Source: Acidobacteriota bacterium (GTDB lineage: Bacteria > Acidobacteriota > Terriglobia > Acidiferrales > UBA7541). From it: a DNA stretch of 50,645 bases. The stretch spans positions 1-50,645 of the forward strand of contig JABCZK010000033.1 of assembly GCA_013289695.1 (NCBI GenBank), given 5' to 3'. Every line of letters begins with the position of its first letter. Position 1 is the stretch's first letter. Positions 25,424-34,018 of this stretch are shown one piece after another. The notes under the pieces were generated by a model that did not search any database, was not told the origin of the DNA, and was given only the letters and a program-made list of their open reading frames with translations. The translations under genes and the position numbers were made by a program.

Positions 25424-26566
25424 GTGAATTCGAAGAAAACAAACTCGCACAGCGAATCCGCCGGCTGCAACTTCCGCAGCTCCGTGTTTCGCGCGCGGCC
25501 GTTAGCGTTCCTCGGCCTAAGTCTCCTGCTTTGCGCCTTCCCCTCCATGGCTCAATCACCGCAAACTCCTCCCGCCCCGGCGTCGGGAAGCGGTCTGCCG
25601 GATGCGCCCACCGTCAAGCCGCAGCAACCCGATCAAGAATTGCCCGGAAACATCAGCGGCACAATCGTTGACCCGTCCGGCGCCACCGTCGCCGGAGCCC
25701 GCATAGTTCTCTCGCGCGACGACAATTCCCCAAAACAAGAAGTGCTGTCCGGCGACGATGGCCAATTCTCCTTTGCCAACGTTGCTCCCGGCCCCTTCCA
25801 GATCACCGTTACCTCGGAACTGTTCACCACCCAGAAAACTCCGGGCGTCCTGCATCCCGGCGAGATTCTTGTTCTTCCGCAAATCGTCTTCGCTCTCGCC
25901 ACCGAGATCACCCAGGTTCAAGTCGTCGTCCCGCGCTTCGAAATTGCCGAAGAAGAATTAAAAGTCGAGGAAAAACAGCGCGTCTTCGGCGTCATCCCCA
26001 ATTTCTATGTTAGCTACATTCCTAACGCCGCGCCTCTCGCCTCCAAACAAAAATTCGAGCTGGCCTGGCGCAGTACCATCGATCCAGTCAACTTTGTCAT
26101 CACCGGAGTCGTCGCGGGAGTTCAGCAGACTACCAACACTCCCAGCGGATACGGCCAGGGCGCGCAAGGCTACGCCAAGCGCTACGGCGCGTCTTACGCC
26201 GACTTAGTGACCGGCACGTTCCTCGGCGGCGCAATACTGCCATCGCTTCTGAAACAAGATCCCCGTTATTTCTACAAAGGAACCGGCAGCGTCCGTTCGC
26301 GCGTGCTTTACGCGCTGGCCAATTCGGTAATCTGCAAGGGCGACAACGGACACTGGCAGCCAAATTACTCCAGCATCCTTGGCAGCCTCGCCGCCGGCGG
26401 CATCTCCAACCTCTACTATCCCCCGCAGAATCGCGATGGCGCCACCTTAACCGTCGAAAACACTCTGATCGGCATCGGCGAAACCGCCGCCACGAATCTC
26501 TTGCAGGAATTCGTAATCCGCAAGCTCACCCCCAACGCCCCTCACCCACAAACAACCTCGCCCTAG
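25424..26566 (+). CDS. Secreted carboxypeptidase-regulatory-like domain protein
   Basis: 380 residues from GTG 25424; the open frame extends to 25022 but overlaps the GT39 gene. A signal peptide (LAFLGLSLLLCAFPSMAQS) is followed by a Pro-rich linker and a carboxypeptidase regulatory-like fold (ISGTIVDPSGATVAGARIVL ... GDDGQFSFANVAPGPFQITV). The C-terminal ~190 residues (FYVSYIPNAAPLASKQKFELAWR...DPRYFYKGTGSVRSR) are of a type I cannot name, often seen fused to such domains in Acidobacteriota. It is not a full TonB receptor. Divergent from the GT39 gene. Confidence 0.75.
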   Translation: MNSKKTNSHSESAGCNFRSSVFRARPLAFLGLSLLLCAFPSMAQSPQTPPAPASGSGLPDAPTVKPQQPDQELPGNISGTIVDPSGATVAGARIVLSRDDNSPKQEVLSGDDGQFSFANVAPGPFQITVTSELFTTQKTPGVLHPGEILVLPQIVFALATEITQVQVVVPRFEIAEEELKVEEKQRVFGVIPNFYVSYIPNAAPLASKQKFELAWRSTIDPVNFVITGVVAGVQQTTNTPSGYGQGAQGYAKRYGASYADLVTGTFLGGAILPSLLKQDPRYFYKGTGSVRSRVLYALANSVICKGDNGHWQPNYSSILGSLAAGGISNLYYPPQNRDGATLTVENTLIGIGETAATNLLQEFVIRKLTPNAPHPQTTSP

Positions 26567-26670
26567 CGCGCGATCTGAAATCCGCTGGCCGGCCCGTCTG
26601 AAACGTATTTCCCGCGAGCATTTGATTTGCTCTAGGACCATCCGCGGTCATTACTACCGCGTGTCAAAGG

Positions 26671-26699
26671 TTGACCCAGCATTAAGCCCCGCATAGAAT
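26671..26699 (+). promoter_or_regulatory. Sigma-70-like promoter of acpP-fabF
   Basis: TTGACC (26671-26676), a 17-base spacer and TAGAAT (26694-26699). The acpP start is 84 nt after the -10. An own promoter is expected, since acpP is separated from fabG by the opposite-strand GT39 gene. Confidence 0.7.
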
Positions 26700-26782
26700 G
26701 GCAAGGTTGTGTTGAAGGCGCTACCCCAGCCTGTCGTGGGACCGGGGATTTCCAGACAGCCGATACCGGAGGAACAATCAGA

Positions 26783-27025
26783 ATGGCCAGCGTCGAAGAA
26801 CGCGTGAAAACTATTATCGTCGAGCAGCTCGGTGTGGACGAGGGTGAAGTGACTCCCACCGCATCCTTTGTGGACGACTTGGGCGCCGATTCGCTCGATA
26901 CCGTCGAGCTGGTAATGGCTTTTGAAGAAAATTTCGGCATTGAAATTCCAGATGAAGACGCCGAAAAAATCGCCACGGTTAAAGACGCCGTGGATTACAT
27001 CGAGAAACACGCCAAGGGCAAGTAA
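26783..27025 (+). CDS. acpP: Acyl carrier protein
   Basis: 80 residues. [19 protein letters not shown] contains the phosphopantetheine Ser of the DSL motif, and [13 protein letters not shown] the conserved helix. Typical acidic ACP carrying acyl chains for FabD, FabG and FabF. Followed by fabF after 42 bp. Confidence 0.98.
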   Translation: MASVEERVKTIIVEQLGVDEGEVTPTASFVDDLGADSLDTVELVMAFEENFGIEIPDEDAEKIATVKDAVDYIEKHAKGK

Positions 27026-27067
27026 CGCGCTCGCCCGTCGTCCCATTCCGTACAGGAGAAGTTCCCT

Positions 27068-28309
27068 TTGAATCGCCGAGTTGTGGTTACGGGCGTTGGA
27101 CTGGTTTGCGGCTGCGGCATTGGCACCGAGGAAGTCTGGCGCAATCTGCTGGCAGGCAAGAGCGGCATTCGCGCCATCACTCATTTTGACGCCACGGCAT
27201 TCGATTGCCGCATCGCCGGTGAAGTCCGCGATTTCGACCCGCTCAATTGGATCGAGAAAAAAGAGCTGAAGAAAACCGGGCGCTTCATTCAACTCGCGCT
27301 CGCCGCCGCCGATTTCGCCATGAAAATGTCCGGCTTGCAAGTCACTCCAGAAATCGCGGATTCCACCGGCGTGTACATCGGCTCGGGTATCGGCGGTTTC
27401 GACGTCATCGAGCGCGAGCATTCCAAATTTCTCGCGGGCGGTCCGGGCAAGATCTCGCCATTCTTCATTCCCGCCACCATCGTGAATCTAGCCGCCGGAC
27501 ACGTCTCCATTCGCCACGGCGCGAAGGGCCCGAACTCCGCCACCGCCACGGCCTGCTCTGCTTCCGCGCACGCCATCGGCGACGCTTTCAAAATTATTCA
27601 GCGTGGCGCAGCCGACGTGATGATCACCGGCGGCACCGAAGCCGCGATCACGCCGATGAGCGTCGGCGGATTTGCGGCCATGCGCGCTCTCTCCACGCGC
27701 AACGACGATCCCGAACACGCCAGCCGTCCGTTCGACGCCGATCGTGACGGCTTCATCGTCGGCGAAGGTTCCGGTATGGTGATTCTAGAGACTCTGGAAT
27801 ACGCGCAGCGCCGCGGCGCAAAAATTCTCGCGGAAATTGTCGGATACGGAATGTCCGGAGACGCCTACCACATCACGCAGCCGGCCGAGCACGGCGACGG
27901 CGGCTACCGCGTCTCGCTCGCCGCCCTGAAGGACGGCAACATTTCACCCGACGACGTCAGCTACGTCAACGCGCACGGAACTTCCACGCCCATCGGCGAT
28001 GCCATCGAAACCGAAGCGCTGAAACGCGTTTTCGGCGCACGCGCCAAAAAAGTTCCCATCAGCTCGACAAAATCCATGACCGGCCATTTGCTCGGCGGTG
28101 CCGGTGGCCTCGAGGCCGGGATCAGCGTGCTAGCTCTCCGCGACCAGATCATGCCGCCGACCGTGAATTACGAAAAGCCCGATCCCGAGTGCGACCTCGA
28201 TTATATTCCCAATCACGCGCGCAAAGCCGAAGTCACCTACGCCCTGTCCAATTCCTTCGGCTTCGGCGGCACCAACGCCTCCCTGCTCTTCAAGCGCTGG
28301 GACGAATAA
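27068..28309 (+). CDS. fabF: 3-oxoacyl-ACP synthase II
   Basis: 413 residues from TTG 27068 with GGAGAAG upstream. VVVTGVGLVCGCGIG opens a KAS fold; the catalytic triad is Cys in TATACSASAHA, His in NAHGTSTPIGD and His in KSMTGHLLGGAGG. Condenses malonyl-ACP with acyl-ACP. With no fabH in the window, chain initiation must use a gene elsewhere. Confidence 0.97.
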   Translation: MNRRVVVTGVGLVCGCGIGTEEVWRNLLAGKSGIRAITHFDATAFDCRIAGEVRDFDPLNWIEKKELKKTGRFIQLALAAADFAMKMSGLQVTPEIADSTGVYIGSGIGGFDVIEREHSKFLAGGPGKISPFFIPATIVNLAAGHVSIRHGAKGPNSATATACSASAHAIGDAFKIIQRGAADVMITGGTEAAITPMSVGGFAAMRALSTRNDDPEHASRPFDADRDGFIVGEGSGMVILETLEYAQRRGAKILAEIVGYGMSGDAYHITQPAEHGDGGYRVSLAALKDGNISPDDVSYVNAHGTSTPIGDAIETEALKRVFGARAKKVPISSTKSMTGHLLGGAGGLEAGISVLALRDQIMPPTVNYEKPDPECDLDYIPNHARKAEVTYALSNSFGFGGTNASLLFKRWDE

Positions 28310-28319
28310 CGGTTTTCGT

Positions 28320-28382
28320 AGCGCCGGCGTCCCGCCGGCTCTTCGCTTTTGGAGTCGTAGGGCACGGCATGACGTGCCCGCG
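28320..28382. repeat. Two palindromic repeats after fabF
   Basis: 28320-28345 is the AGCGCCGGCGTCCCGCCGGC family (identical core at 14345 and 29964). 28360-28382 is GGGCACGGCATGACGTGCCC, one base off the perfect palindrome at 22593. They start 11 bp after the fabF stop and could act as a 3' hairpin for acpP-fabF mRNA. Confidence 0.8.
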
Positions 28383-28463
28383 TTCGCCGCGACGCGATCT
28401 GTTTTGGTAGTGGCGCGGCTTGCTCTGCCTAGGCCTCTGTGTTCCAGGCGCCACTAAAATCGC

Positions 28464-28931
28464 CTACCGTAGCAGCGGTGTTCCCTGGTCCCGGTTCCCA
28501 TCGATCAAATAAGAAGTGCACCGCGCCTCATGCGTATACCCCATAAGCGCGTCCGAGCCGTCCAGCCGGAAGTACAGCACGACAAAACAACTATGGACCA
28601 TGTTGCCCACGGGCGGCGTCCTGGTAAACACGATCGCCGTCGCCCCGTCGACGATCGCCATCGGCCCGTGATAGTTGAAGTATCCCGGCTCTGGCATGCC
28701 GTGCGCGATCAGGAACTTCTCGATGTCCGCGCGCGGCGTTCCCAACGGCAACTGCGCAGCAATATCGCGAACCAGCGCGTCGTCGGACTGTTGCACCGTC
28801 TCGTTCGTCCTCGCGGTGTCCCATTTCCACGCGCCGAATAGCAGCGCCCCTAATCCCACTGCGATCAGCGCCAAATAGCTGACGCCTTGTACCATTCCCG
28901 CACGGACCGTATTGTCCGACGCATAGCTCAT
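28464..28931 (-). CDS. Membrane-anchored protein of unknown function
   Basis: 155 residues; ATG 28931 preceded by AAAGGGGCG. One N-terminal TM helix (VSYLALIAVGLGALLFGAW, about 17-35) is followed by a soluble domain with SDDALVRDIAAQLPLGTPRADIEKFL and a C-terminal strand-rich part (SCFVVLYFRLDG). The 'LPLGTPRADIEKFLxxHG' pattern resembles the SmpA/BamE-like helix-strand fold, but I cannot assign it. Divergent from etfB. Confidence 0.65.
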   Translation of the reverse strand: MSYASDNTVRAGMVQGVSYLALIAVGLGALLFGAWKWDTARTNETVQQSDDALVRDIAAQLPLGTPRADIEKFLIAHGMPEPGYFNYHGPMAIVDGATAIVFTRTPPVGNMVHSCFVVLYFRLDGSDALMGYTHEARCTSYLIDGNRDQGTPLLR

Positions 28932-29148
28932 GTCGCGCCCCTTTCCTGCCGGATATCATGCGTTCTCTCGAATCGTCCCGCCGCTCGGGATTACGTGTTC
29001 GTACATAGAACGATTCGTACTCCTCCCTGAATACCACAAATTGGCCGGTGCGTGCGCGTCCGCCACTCCCATTTGTGCCGTTGCTGTAAATATGAAATAC
29101 TGATAGCAGCTATCAGATTGTCGTTTTCTCCATGCACCGGAGGCATTC

Positions 29149-29919
29149 TTGAAAATCGCAGTGTGCGTAAAACAAGTCCCCGCGAAAGACGCTCCTCTCG
29201 CCATCCTCGAAGGCGGCGCCTGGATTCGCGAATCCGACATCGGTTTCGAAACCAACGAGCCCGACGGCTTCGCGCTCGAAGAAGGCCTTCGCCTGAAAGA
29301 AAAGCACGGCGGCGAAGTCGTCGCGATCTCCATGGGCCCCGAACGCGCCAAACAAACCATCAAAGAAGCTCTAGCCAAAGGCGCCGACCGTGGGATCCAC
29401 GTCTCCGACGCCAATTTCTTTAAACTCGATCCGCTCGCGTCGGCGCGTTCTCTTGCCGCCGCGATCCAAGCCGAAAATTTCGACCTGATCCTCACTGGCC
29501 TGCAAAGTGACGACCAAGGCTTCGGCCAGACCGGCGTGCTGCTCGCCGAACTTCTCGGCCGCCCCCACGCCACCATCATCATGGCCATCGAAGTCGTCGA
29601 AAATCACATGAAGCTCAAGCGCGAACTTGAAGCCGGCTGGTTTCAGCACGTCGAGCTGCCGCTGCCCGCCGTGCTCTCCATCCAATCCGGCATCAACAAG
29701 CCGCGCTACGCCACGCTCAAAGGCATCATGGCCGCCAAGAAGAAAGAAATCGCGACAGTAGATCGTTCGACGCTAGGCGTGCCCGATGCGCCCACGCAAA
29801 AAGTCGAGCGCATCTACATGCCGCAAAAAACCAAGAAAACCGAGTTCATTGCGGGCCAGCCCAAAGAAATCGCAGCCAAACTAGTCGAAAAACTGCGCCA
29901 CGAAGCGCGTGTCCTTTGA
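29149..29919 (+). CDS. etfB: Electron transfer flavoprotein, beta subunit
   Basis: 256 residues from TTG 29149 (GGAGG upstream). KIAVCVKQVPAKDAPL is the EtfB start; ILTGLQSDDQGFGQTGVLLAELLG and the signature-bearing VELPLPAVLSIQSGINKPRYATLKGIMAAKKKEI follow. Takes electrons from acyl-CoA dehydrogenases together with EtfA. etfA lies 205 bp downstream with two repeats between. Confidence 0.96.
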   Translation: MKIAVCVKQVPAKDAPLAILEGGAWIRESDIGFETNEPDGFALEEGLRLKEKHGGEVVAISMGPERAKQTIKEALAKGADRGIHVSDANFFKLDPLASARSLAAAIQAENFDLILTGLQSDDQGFGQTGVLLAELLGRPHATIIMAIEVVENHMKLKRELEAGWFQHVELPLPAVLSIQSGINKPRYATLKGIMAAKKKEIATVDRSTLGVPDAPTQKVERIYMPQKTKKTEFIAGQPKEIAAKLVEKLRHEARVL

Positions 29920-29924
29920 TTTGG

Positions 29925-30030
29925 GTAGCATAGACAATCTTGTCTGTGCTCTTTGTTTTTTGTAGCGCCGGCGTCCCGCCGGCTGCTTTGTTTGTGAATT
30001 TGTAGCGGCCGCTTTAGGCCGGCGCGGTTG
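29925..30030. repeat. Palindromic repeats between etfB and etfA
   Basis: GGTAGCATAGACAATCTTGTCTGTGCT (29925-29951) is a stem-loop of its own type. 29964-29990 is the third AGCGCCGGCG copy. 30002-30030 (GTAGCGGCCGC...) is a diverged CGGCCGC-family member. They occupy the gap inside the etfBA operon. Confidence 0.7.
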
Positions 30031-30123
30031 ATTTGCGGTTTTGAATTTTGCTTGTCATCCCGAACCCACGACAGCGGGCGAGCGATCTGCTTTTTCTTTG
30101 CACTTCTAACACAGGGACGAAAA

Positions 30124-31107
30124 ATGAAAATCCTGCTAATCACCGAACAACGCGACGCGCAATGGAACAAAGTCAGCTTCGAGACTCTAGCCGCAGCCCA
30201 GCAAATCGTGCAACAAACCAAGGGCTCGCTAACCGGCGTAGTAATCGGCAAAGGCATCTCGGCCCTGGCTGCCGACCTCTCGGCCTATCAGCTCGACGAG
30301 GTTCTCGCCGTGGAACACGACCTGCTGGAAAAATACACGCCCGACGCCTACGCGCTAGCCCTCCGCCAAATGATCGAATCCACAAATCCCGACCTGGTCC
30401 TGTTCCCCCACACCTATCAAGTCCGCGATTTCGCGCCCAAACTAGCCGCCTCGCTCGACAAAGGCATGATTGGCGACTGCATCGCCTACCGCTACGAAAA
30501 CAACAAACTGATTTTCGTCCGCCAAATGTTTCAAGGCCGCACCTCCGCGGACGTGGTCTTCGTGGGCGAAGGCCCCTGGATCGCCTCCTTCCAAGCCAGC
30601 GCCTTCCGCGCCGACCTCGCCGCCAAACACTCCAGCGGCACCGCGCCCGTAAAATCCGTAAGCGTGGATTTAAAACCGGAGCAAATTCGCACCAAGCCGC
30701 TCGACCTCTTCCGTGAAGCCAAGCAAGCCGTGGACCTCACGCAAGCCCCCATCCTGGTCTCGGTTGGCCGCGGCATCAAAGCCCCGGAGAATATTCCTCT
30801 CGCCGAAAAACTCGCAAAACTAATGGGCGGCGAAATCTGCGCCTCGCGTCCCATCTGCGACGAAGGCTGGCTCCCCATGGACCGCCAAATCGGCAGCTCC
30901 GGCCAGACCGTCGCCCCTAAGCTCTACCTCGCGCTAGGCATCAGCGGCGCCATCCAGCACGTCGTCGGCATGAAAGGCGCCCGCACCATCGCCGCCATCA
31001 ACAAAGATCAAAACGCTCCCATCTTCGAAGTAGCCGATTATGGCGTAGTAGGCGACCTCTTCGAAATCGTCCCCGCCCTGATCGAAGAACTCGAAAAGCC
31101 GCGCTAA
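30124..31107 (+). CDS. etfA: Electron transfer flavoprotein, alpha subunit
   Basis: 327 residues from ATG 30124; upstream in-frame codons lie in repeat DNA. The C-terminal FAD domain is complete: SVGRGIKAPENIPLAEKLAK, ICDEGWLPMDRQIGSSGQTV, LYLALGISGAIQHVVGMKGA and FEVADYGVVGDLFEIVPAL. Forms the ETF heterodimer with EtfB. Confidence 0.97.
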   Translation: MKILLITEQRDAQWNKVSFETLAAAQQIVQQTKGSLTGVVIGKGISALAADLSAYQLDEVLAVEHDLLEKYTPDAYALALRQMIESTNPDLVLFPHTYQVRDFAPKLAASLDKGMIGDCIAYRYENNKLIFVRQMFQGRTSADVVFVGEGPWIASFQASAFRADLAAKHSSGTAPVKSVSVDLKPEQIRTKPLDLFREAKQAVDLTQAPILVSVGRGIKAPENIPLAEKLAKLMGGEICASRPICDEGWLPMDRQIGSSGQTVAPKLYLALGISGAIQHVVGMKGARTIAAINKDQNAPIFEVADYGVVGDLFEIVPALIEELEKPR

Positions 31108-31108
31108 C

Positions 31109-31505
31109 TCGGGTAGCCTAGGCCTGCCCGCCGCAGGAGGGTCTGCCTACCGAAGGAAGGCGATCTCGCCTGTGCGCCCGGTGGTTTTCGTGGCAAAGCC
31201 TTCAGGCTGCGCTCGGCATCGTGGCATTGTCCAATTTCGTGACACGCTATCCCGCAACCGCGCATTCCGGCGCACCAACTTTCGAGACGTCCCCTTTAAA
31301 TGACCGAATCCAAGTAGTTTATCTAGCGCTCTCATTGGCACCCCACCTGCCAATCCCTTGTGAGCTTTGTGTGCCAACGCATGAATGTCCAAACGGCGAC
31401 CTTGACGAAGGGGCGGTTCGCGAAACGCCCGCCGCGCCCGGCATAGGTAGCGCAGCCGCTCTTGCATTCGAATCGGTAGGGGCGGGTCTCAGACTCACCC
31501 CCGGG
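31109..31505. repeat. Gap with three palindromic repeats upstream of the first ADOP gene
   Basis: 31111-31152 is an imperfect GGTAGCC...CTACC hairpin just after etfA. 31409-31433 (AGGGGCGGTTCGCG...CGCCCGCC) and 31478-31505 (AGGGGCGGGTCTCAGAC...) are two subtypes of one family that recurs at 36651, 39191 and 47348. The remaining bases up to the 31547 start hold only the ribosome site AAGGAGG. Confidence 0.75.
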
Positions 31506-31546
31506 TTCCGCACCTGAAAATCTCGGCCCCGCAAGGAGGCCAAAAA

Positions 31547-34006
31547 ATGAACGCCATCATCCAAGACCTTAGATACGCACTCCGCATGCTCGCGAAATCC
31601 CCGGCCTTCACCGCCGTCGCCGTCCTCACGCTAGCCCTCGCCATCGGCGCAAACACCGCTCTCTTCTCCGTCGTCAACGGCGTGCTGCTCAATCCGCTTC
31701 CGTACCCGCAGCCGGATCAGCTCGTCACCCTCTACGAGAGCAAGCCTAATTTCGATACCGGCTCGATCTCCTATCCCAATTTCCTCGATTGGCAAAAAGA
31801 CAATCGCACTCTCACCGTCATGGCCGTCTCACGCAGCTTCTCGTTCAGCCTCACCGGCCTCGGCCCCGCCGAGCAGGCCAACGCACAGCTCGTCACTTCC
31901 GATTTCTTTCCGATTCTCGGCGTGAAGCCCGCCGCCGGTCGCACCTTCGTTCCCGCGGACGACCAAAAAGGCGCCGCTCCCGTCGCGCTCATCAGCGCGG
32001 GCTTTTGGAAACGCAAGTTCGGCTCCGCGCCCGATGTCATCGGCAAAAGCCTCACCCTCGACGGCAAGCCCTACACCATCATCGGCATAATCCCACAGGG
32101 TTTCGATCTCAGGCTCGATTCCTTCAGCGCCAGCGAGATTTACGTTCCAGTCGTTCAGTGGAAAAACGACCTGCTCTTCAGCCGCGGCGCCGGCCTCGGC
32201 TTCCACGGCATCGGACGCCTCAAGCCCGGCGTCACCATCGCCCAGGCCCGCGCGGATTTCGCCGCAATCACCCAAAATCTCGCGGCCGCCTACCCCGACG
32301 TCGATAAAGGCGTCGGCGCCTCCCTGATTCCTTTCAAGCAACGAATGTTGGGTAATGTGCAATCCATCCTGCTCGTGCTGCTCTGCGCCGTGGGCTTTGT
32401 TCTGCTGATTGCCTGCGCCAATATTGCCAACCTCTTGCTCGCGCGTTCCACCGCCCGCAGGCGCGAATTTGCCGTCCGTGCCGCGCTGGGTGCCGGAAAA
32501 TCGCGCCTGATCCGTCAGCTTCTCACCGAAAGCATTTTGCTTGGTGTCGTGGGTGGCGCGCTCGGCCTGCTCCTCGCCGTTTGGGGCCTGCGCGCGGCTC
32601 TGGCTGCTTTGCCGGATACTCTGCCGCGCGCCGGAGAAATCCAGATTGATCTGCGCGTGCTGCTTTTCACCGCGGCGGCCACCCTGCTCGCTGCAATTCT
32701 TTTTGGTCTTTTCCCCGCGCTGAAGATTTCGCGCACCAACCTGCAAGACAGTCTGAAAGAAGGCGGGCGCGGCTCCAGCGGCTCGCGCCACCGCGCGCAC
32801 GGCGTGTTGGTTGTCGTGGAGATGGCGCTCGCGCTGGTTCTCCTGATTGGCGCCGGCCTCGCCCTCCGCACCCTGGTCCAGCTCTGGAATGTGGATCCCG
32901 GCTTCCATCCGCGCAACGTTCTCACCTTCGGCCTCTCCCTTTCGCCTTCCACCCTGCAGACCAGTCCCGCGGCCATTCGTGCGTCGTTTCGCGCGGCGGA
33001 TGCCGCCGTATCTTCCACGCCCGGCGTGCAGTCCGTCGCATTGAGCTGGGGCTCATTTCCGATGAGCGGTGACGATGAGTGGCTTTTCTGGCGCGACGGC
33101 CAACCCAAGCCGACCACACGCAATGAAATGAACTGGGCCATTGATTACGTCGTCGATCCGGATTACCTCCGGATCATGCAAACTTCCCTGCGCAGCGGCC
33201 GCTTCTTCACCGCGCGTGACGACGAGCATTCGCCCCCGGTGATCGTCATCGACGACGTCTTTGCGCGCCAATATTTCTCGAATGAAAATCCCGTCGGCAA
33301 GCGTCTGTTCCTCGATATTGGCCAGGGAAATATTCAGGCGCAAATTGTCGGCGTCGTTGCTCACGTAAATCAGTGGGGCCTCGATACCGACGACACCGAA
33401 CCCCTTCGCGCCCAGCTTTATTTTCCCTTCATGCAGCTTCCCGATCCTACGATGGCGCTCGCGCCCACTGGCATGCGCATGGTTGTGCGCACCCAAGGCG
33501 CGGCTCCGGGAGTTTTCGATTCCATCCGCCACTCGCTGCAGCAAGTAAATAGCGAACAAGTCGCCTACGGCGCTCAGACCATGCCGGAAATCATCAGCGA
33601 TTCCACCGCCACGCGGCGCTTCGCGGCGATTCTTCTCGGATCATTCGCCATCGTCGCGCTGCTGCTTTCCGGCGTCGGCATCTACGGCGTAATCTCCTAT
33701 CTCATCGGCCAGCGCACCCAGGAAATCGGCATCCGCGTCGCTCTCGGCGCGCAACAAAGCCGCGTTCTCATCCAAGTTCTCGGCGCAGGCTTGAAGCTCG
33801 CCATAACCGGCGCCGCCGTGGGACTCGCCGCCGCATTCGCTCTCACGCGCCTGATGACCAGCCTGCTCTACGGAGTCAGCCCGACCGACCCGCTCACTTT
33901 CGCCGCGCTAGCGGCCCTGCTAGTCACCGTAGCTCTAGCCGCGTGCTACGTCCCAGCGCGCCGCGCCGCCGCCGTAGATCCGATGGTCGCCCTGCGCCAT
34001 GAATGA
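31547..34006 (+). CDS. ADOP-type FtsX/MacB-like permease (1 of 3)
   Basis: 819 residues, AAGGAGG before ATG. The N-terminal IIQDLRYALRMLAKSPAFTA is the ADOP signature, followed by TM1 (AVAVLTLALAIGANTALFSVV), a periplasmic MacB core domain, three TM helices near 270-400 (LLVLLCAVGFVLLIACANIANLLLAR), a second periplasmic domain and the C-terminal FtsX triplet (ILLGSFAIVALLLSGVGIYGVISYL ...). This duplicated FtsX layout of ~800 residues fits the Acidobacterial duplicated orphan permeases. No ABC ATPase is adjacent. Substrate unknown. Confidence 0.92.
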   Translation: MNAIIQDLRYALRMLAKSPAFTAVAVLTLALAIGANTALFSVVNGVLLNPLPYPQPDQLVTLYESKPNFDTGSISYPNFLDWQKDNRTLTVMAVSRSFSFSLTGLGPAEQANAQLVTSDFFPILGVKPAAGRTFVPADDQKGAAPVALISAGFWKRKFGSAPDVIGKSLTLDGKPYTIIGIIPQGFDLRLDSFSASEIYVPVVQWKNDLLFSRGAGLGFHGIGRLKPGVTIAQARADFAAITQNLAAAYPDVDKGVGASLIPFKQRMLGNVQSILLVLLCAVGFVLLIACANIANLLLARSTARRREFAVRAALGAGKSRLIRQLLTESILLGVVGGALGLLLAVWGLRAALAALPDTLPRAGEIQIDLRVLLFTAAATLLAAILFGLFPALKISRTNLQDSLKEGGRGSSGSRHRAHGVLVVVEMALALVLLIGAGLALRTLVQLWNVDPGFHPRNVLTFGLSLSPSTLQTSPAAIRASFRAADAAVSSTPGVQSVALSWGSFPMSGDDEWLFWRDGQPKPTTRNEMNWAIDYVVDPDYLRIMQTSLRSGRFFTARDDEHSPPVIVIDDVFARQYFSNENPVGKRLFLDIGQGNIQAQIVGVVAHVNQWGLDTDDTEPLRAQLYFPFMQLPDPTMALAPTGMRMVVRTQGAAPGVFDSIRHSLQQVNSEQVAYGAQTMPEIISDSTATRRFAAILLGSFAIVALLLSGVGIYGVISYLIGQRTQEIGIRVALGAQQSRVLIQVLGAGLKLAITGAAVGLAAAFALTRLMTSLLYGVSPTDPLTFAALAALLVTVALAACYVPARRAAAVDPMVALRHE

Positions 34007-34018
34007 GAGGAACCTAGC

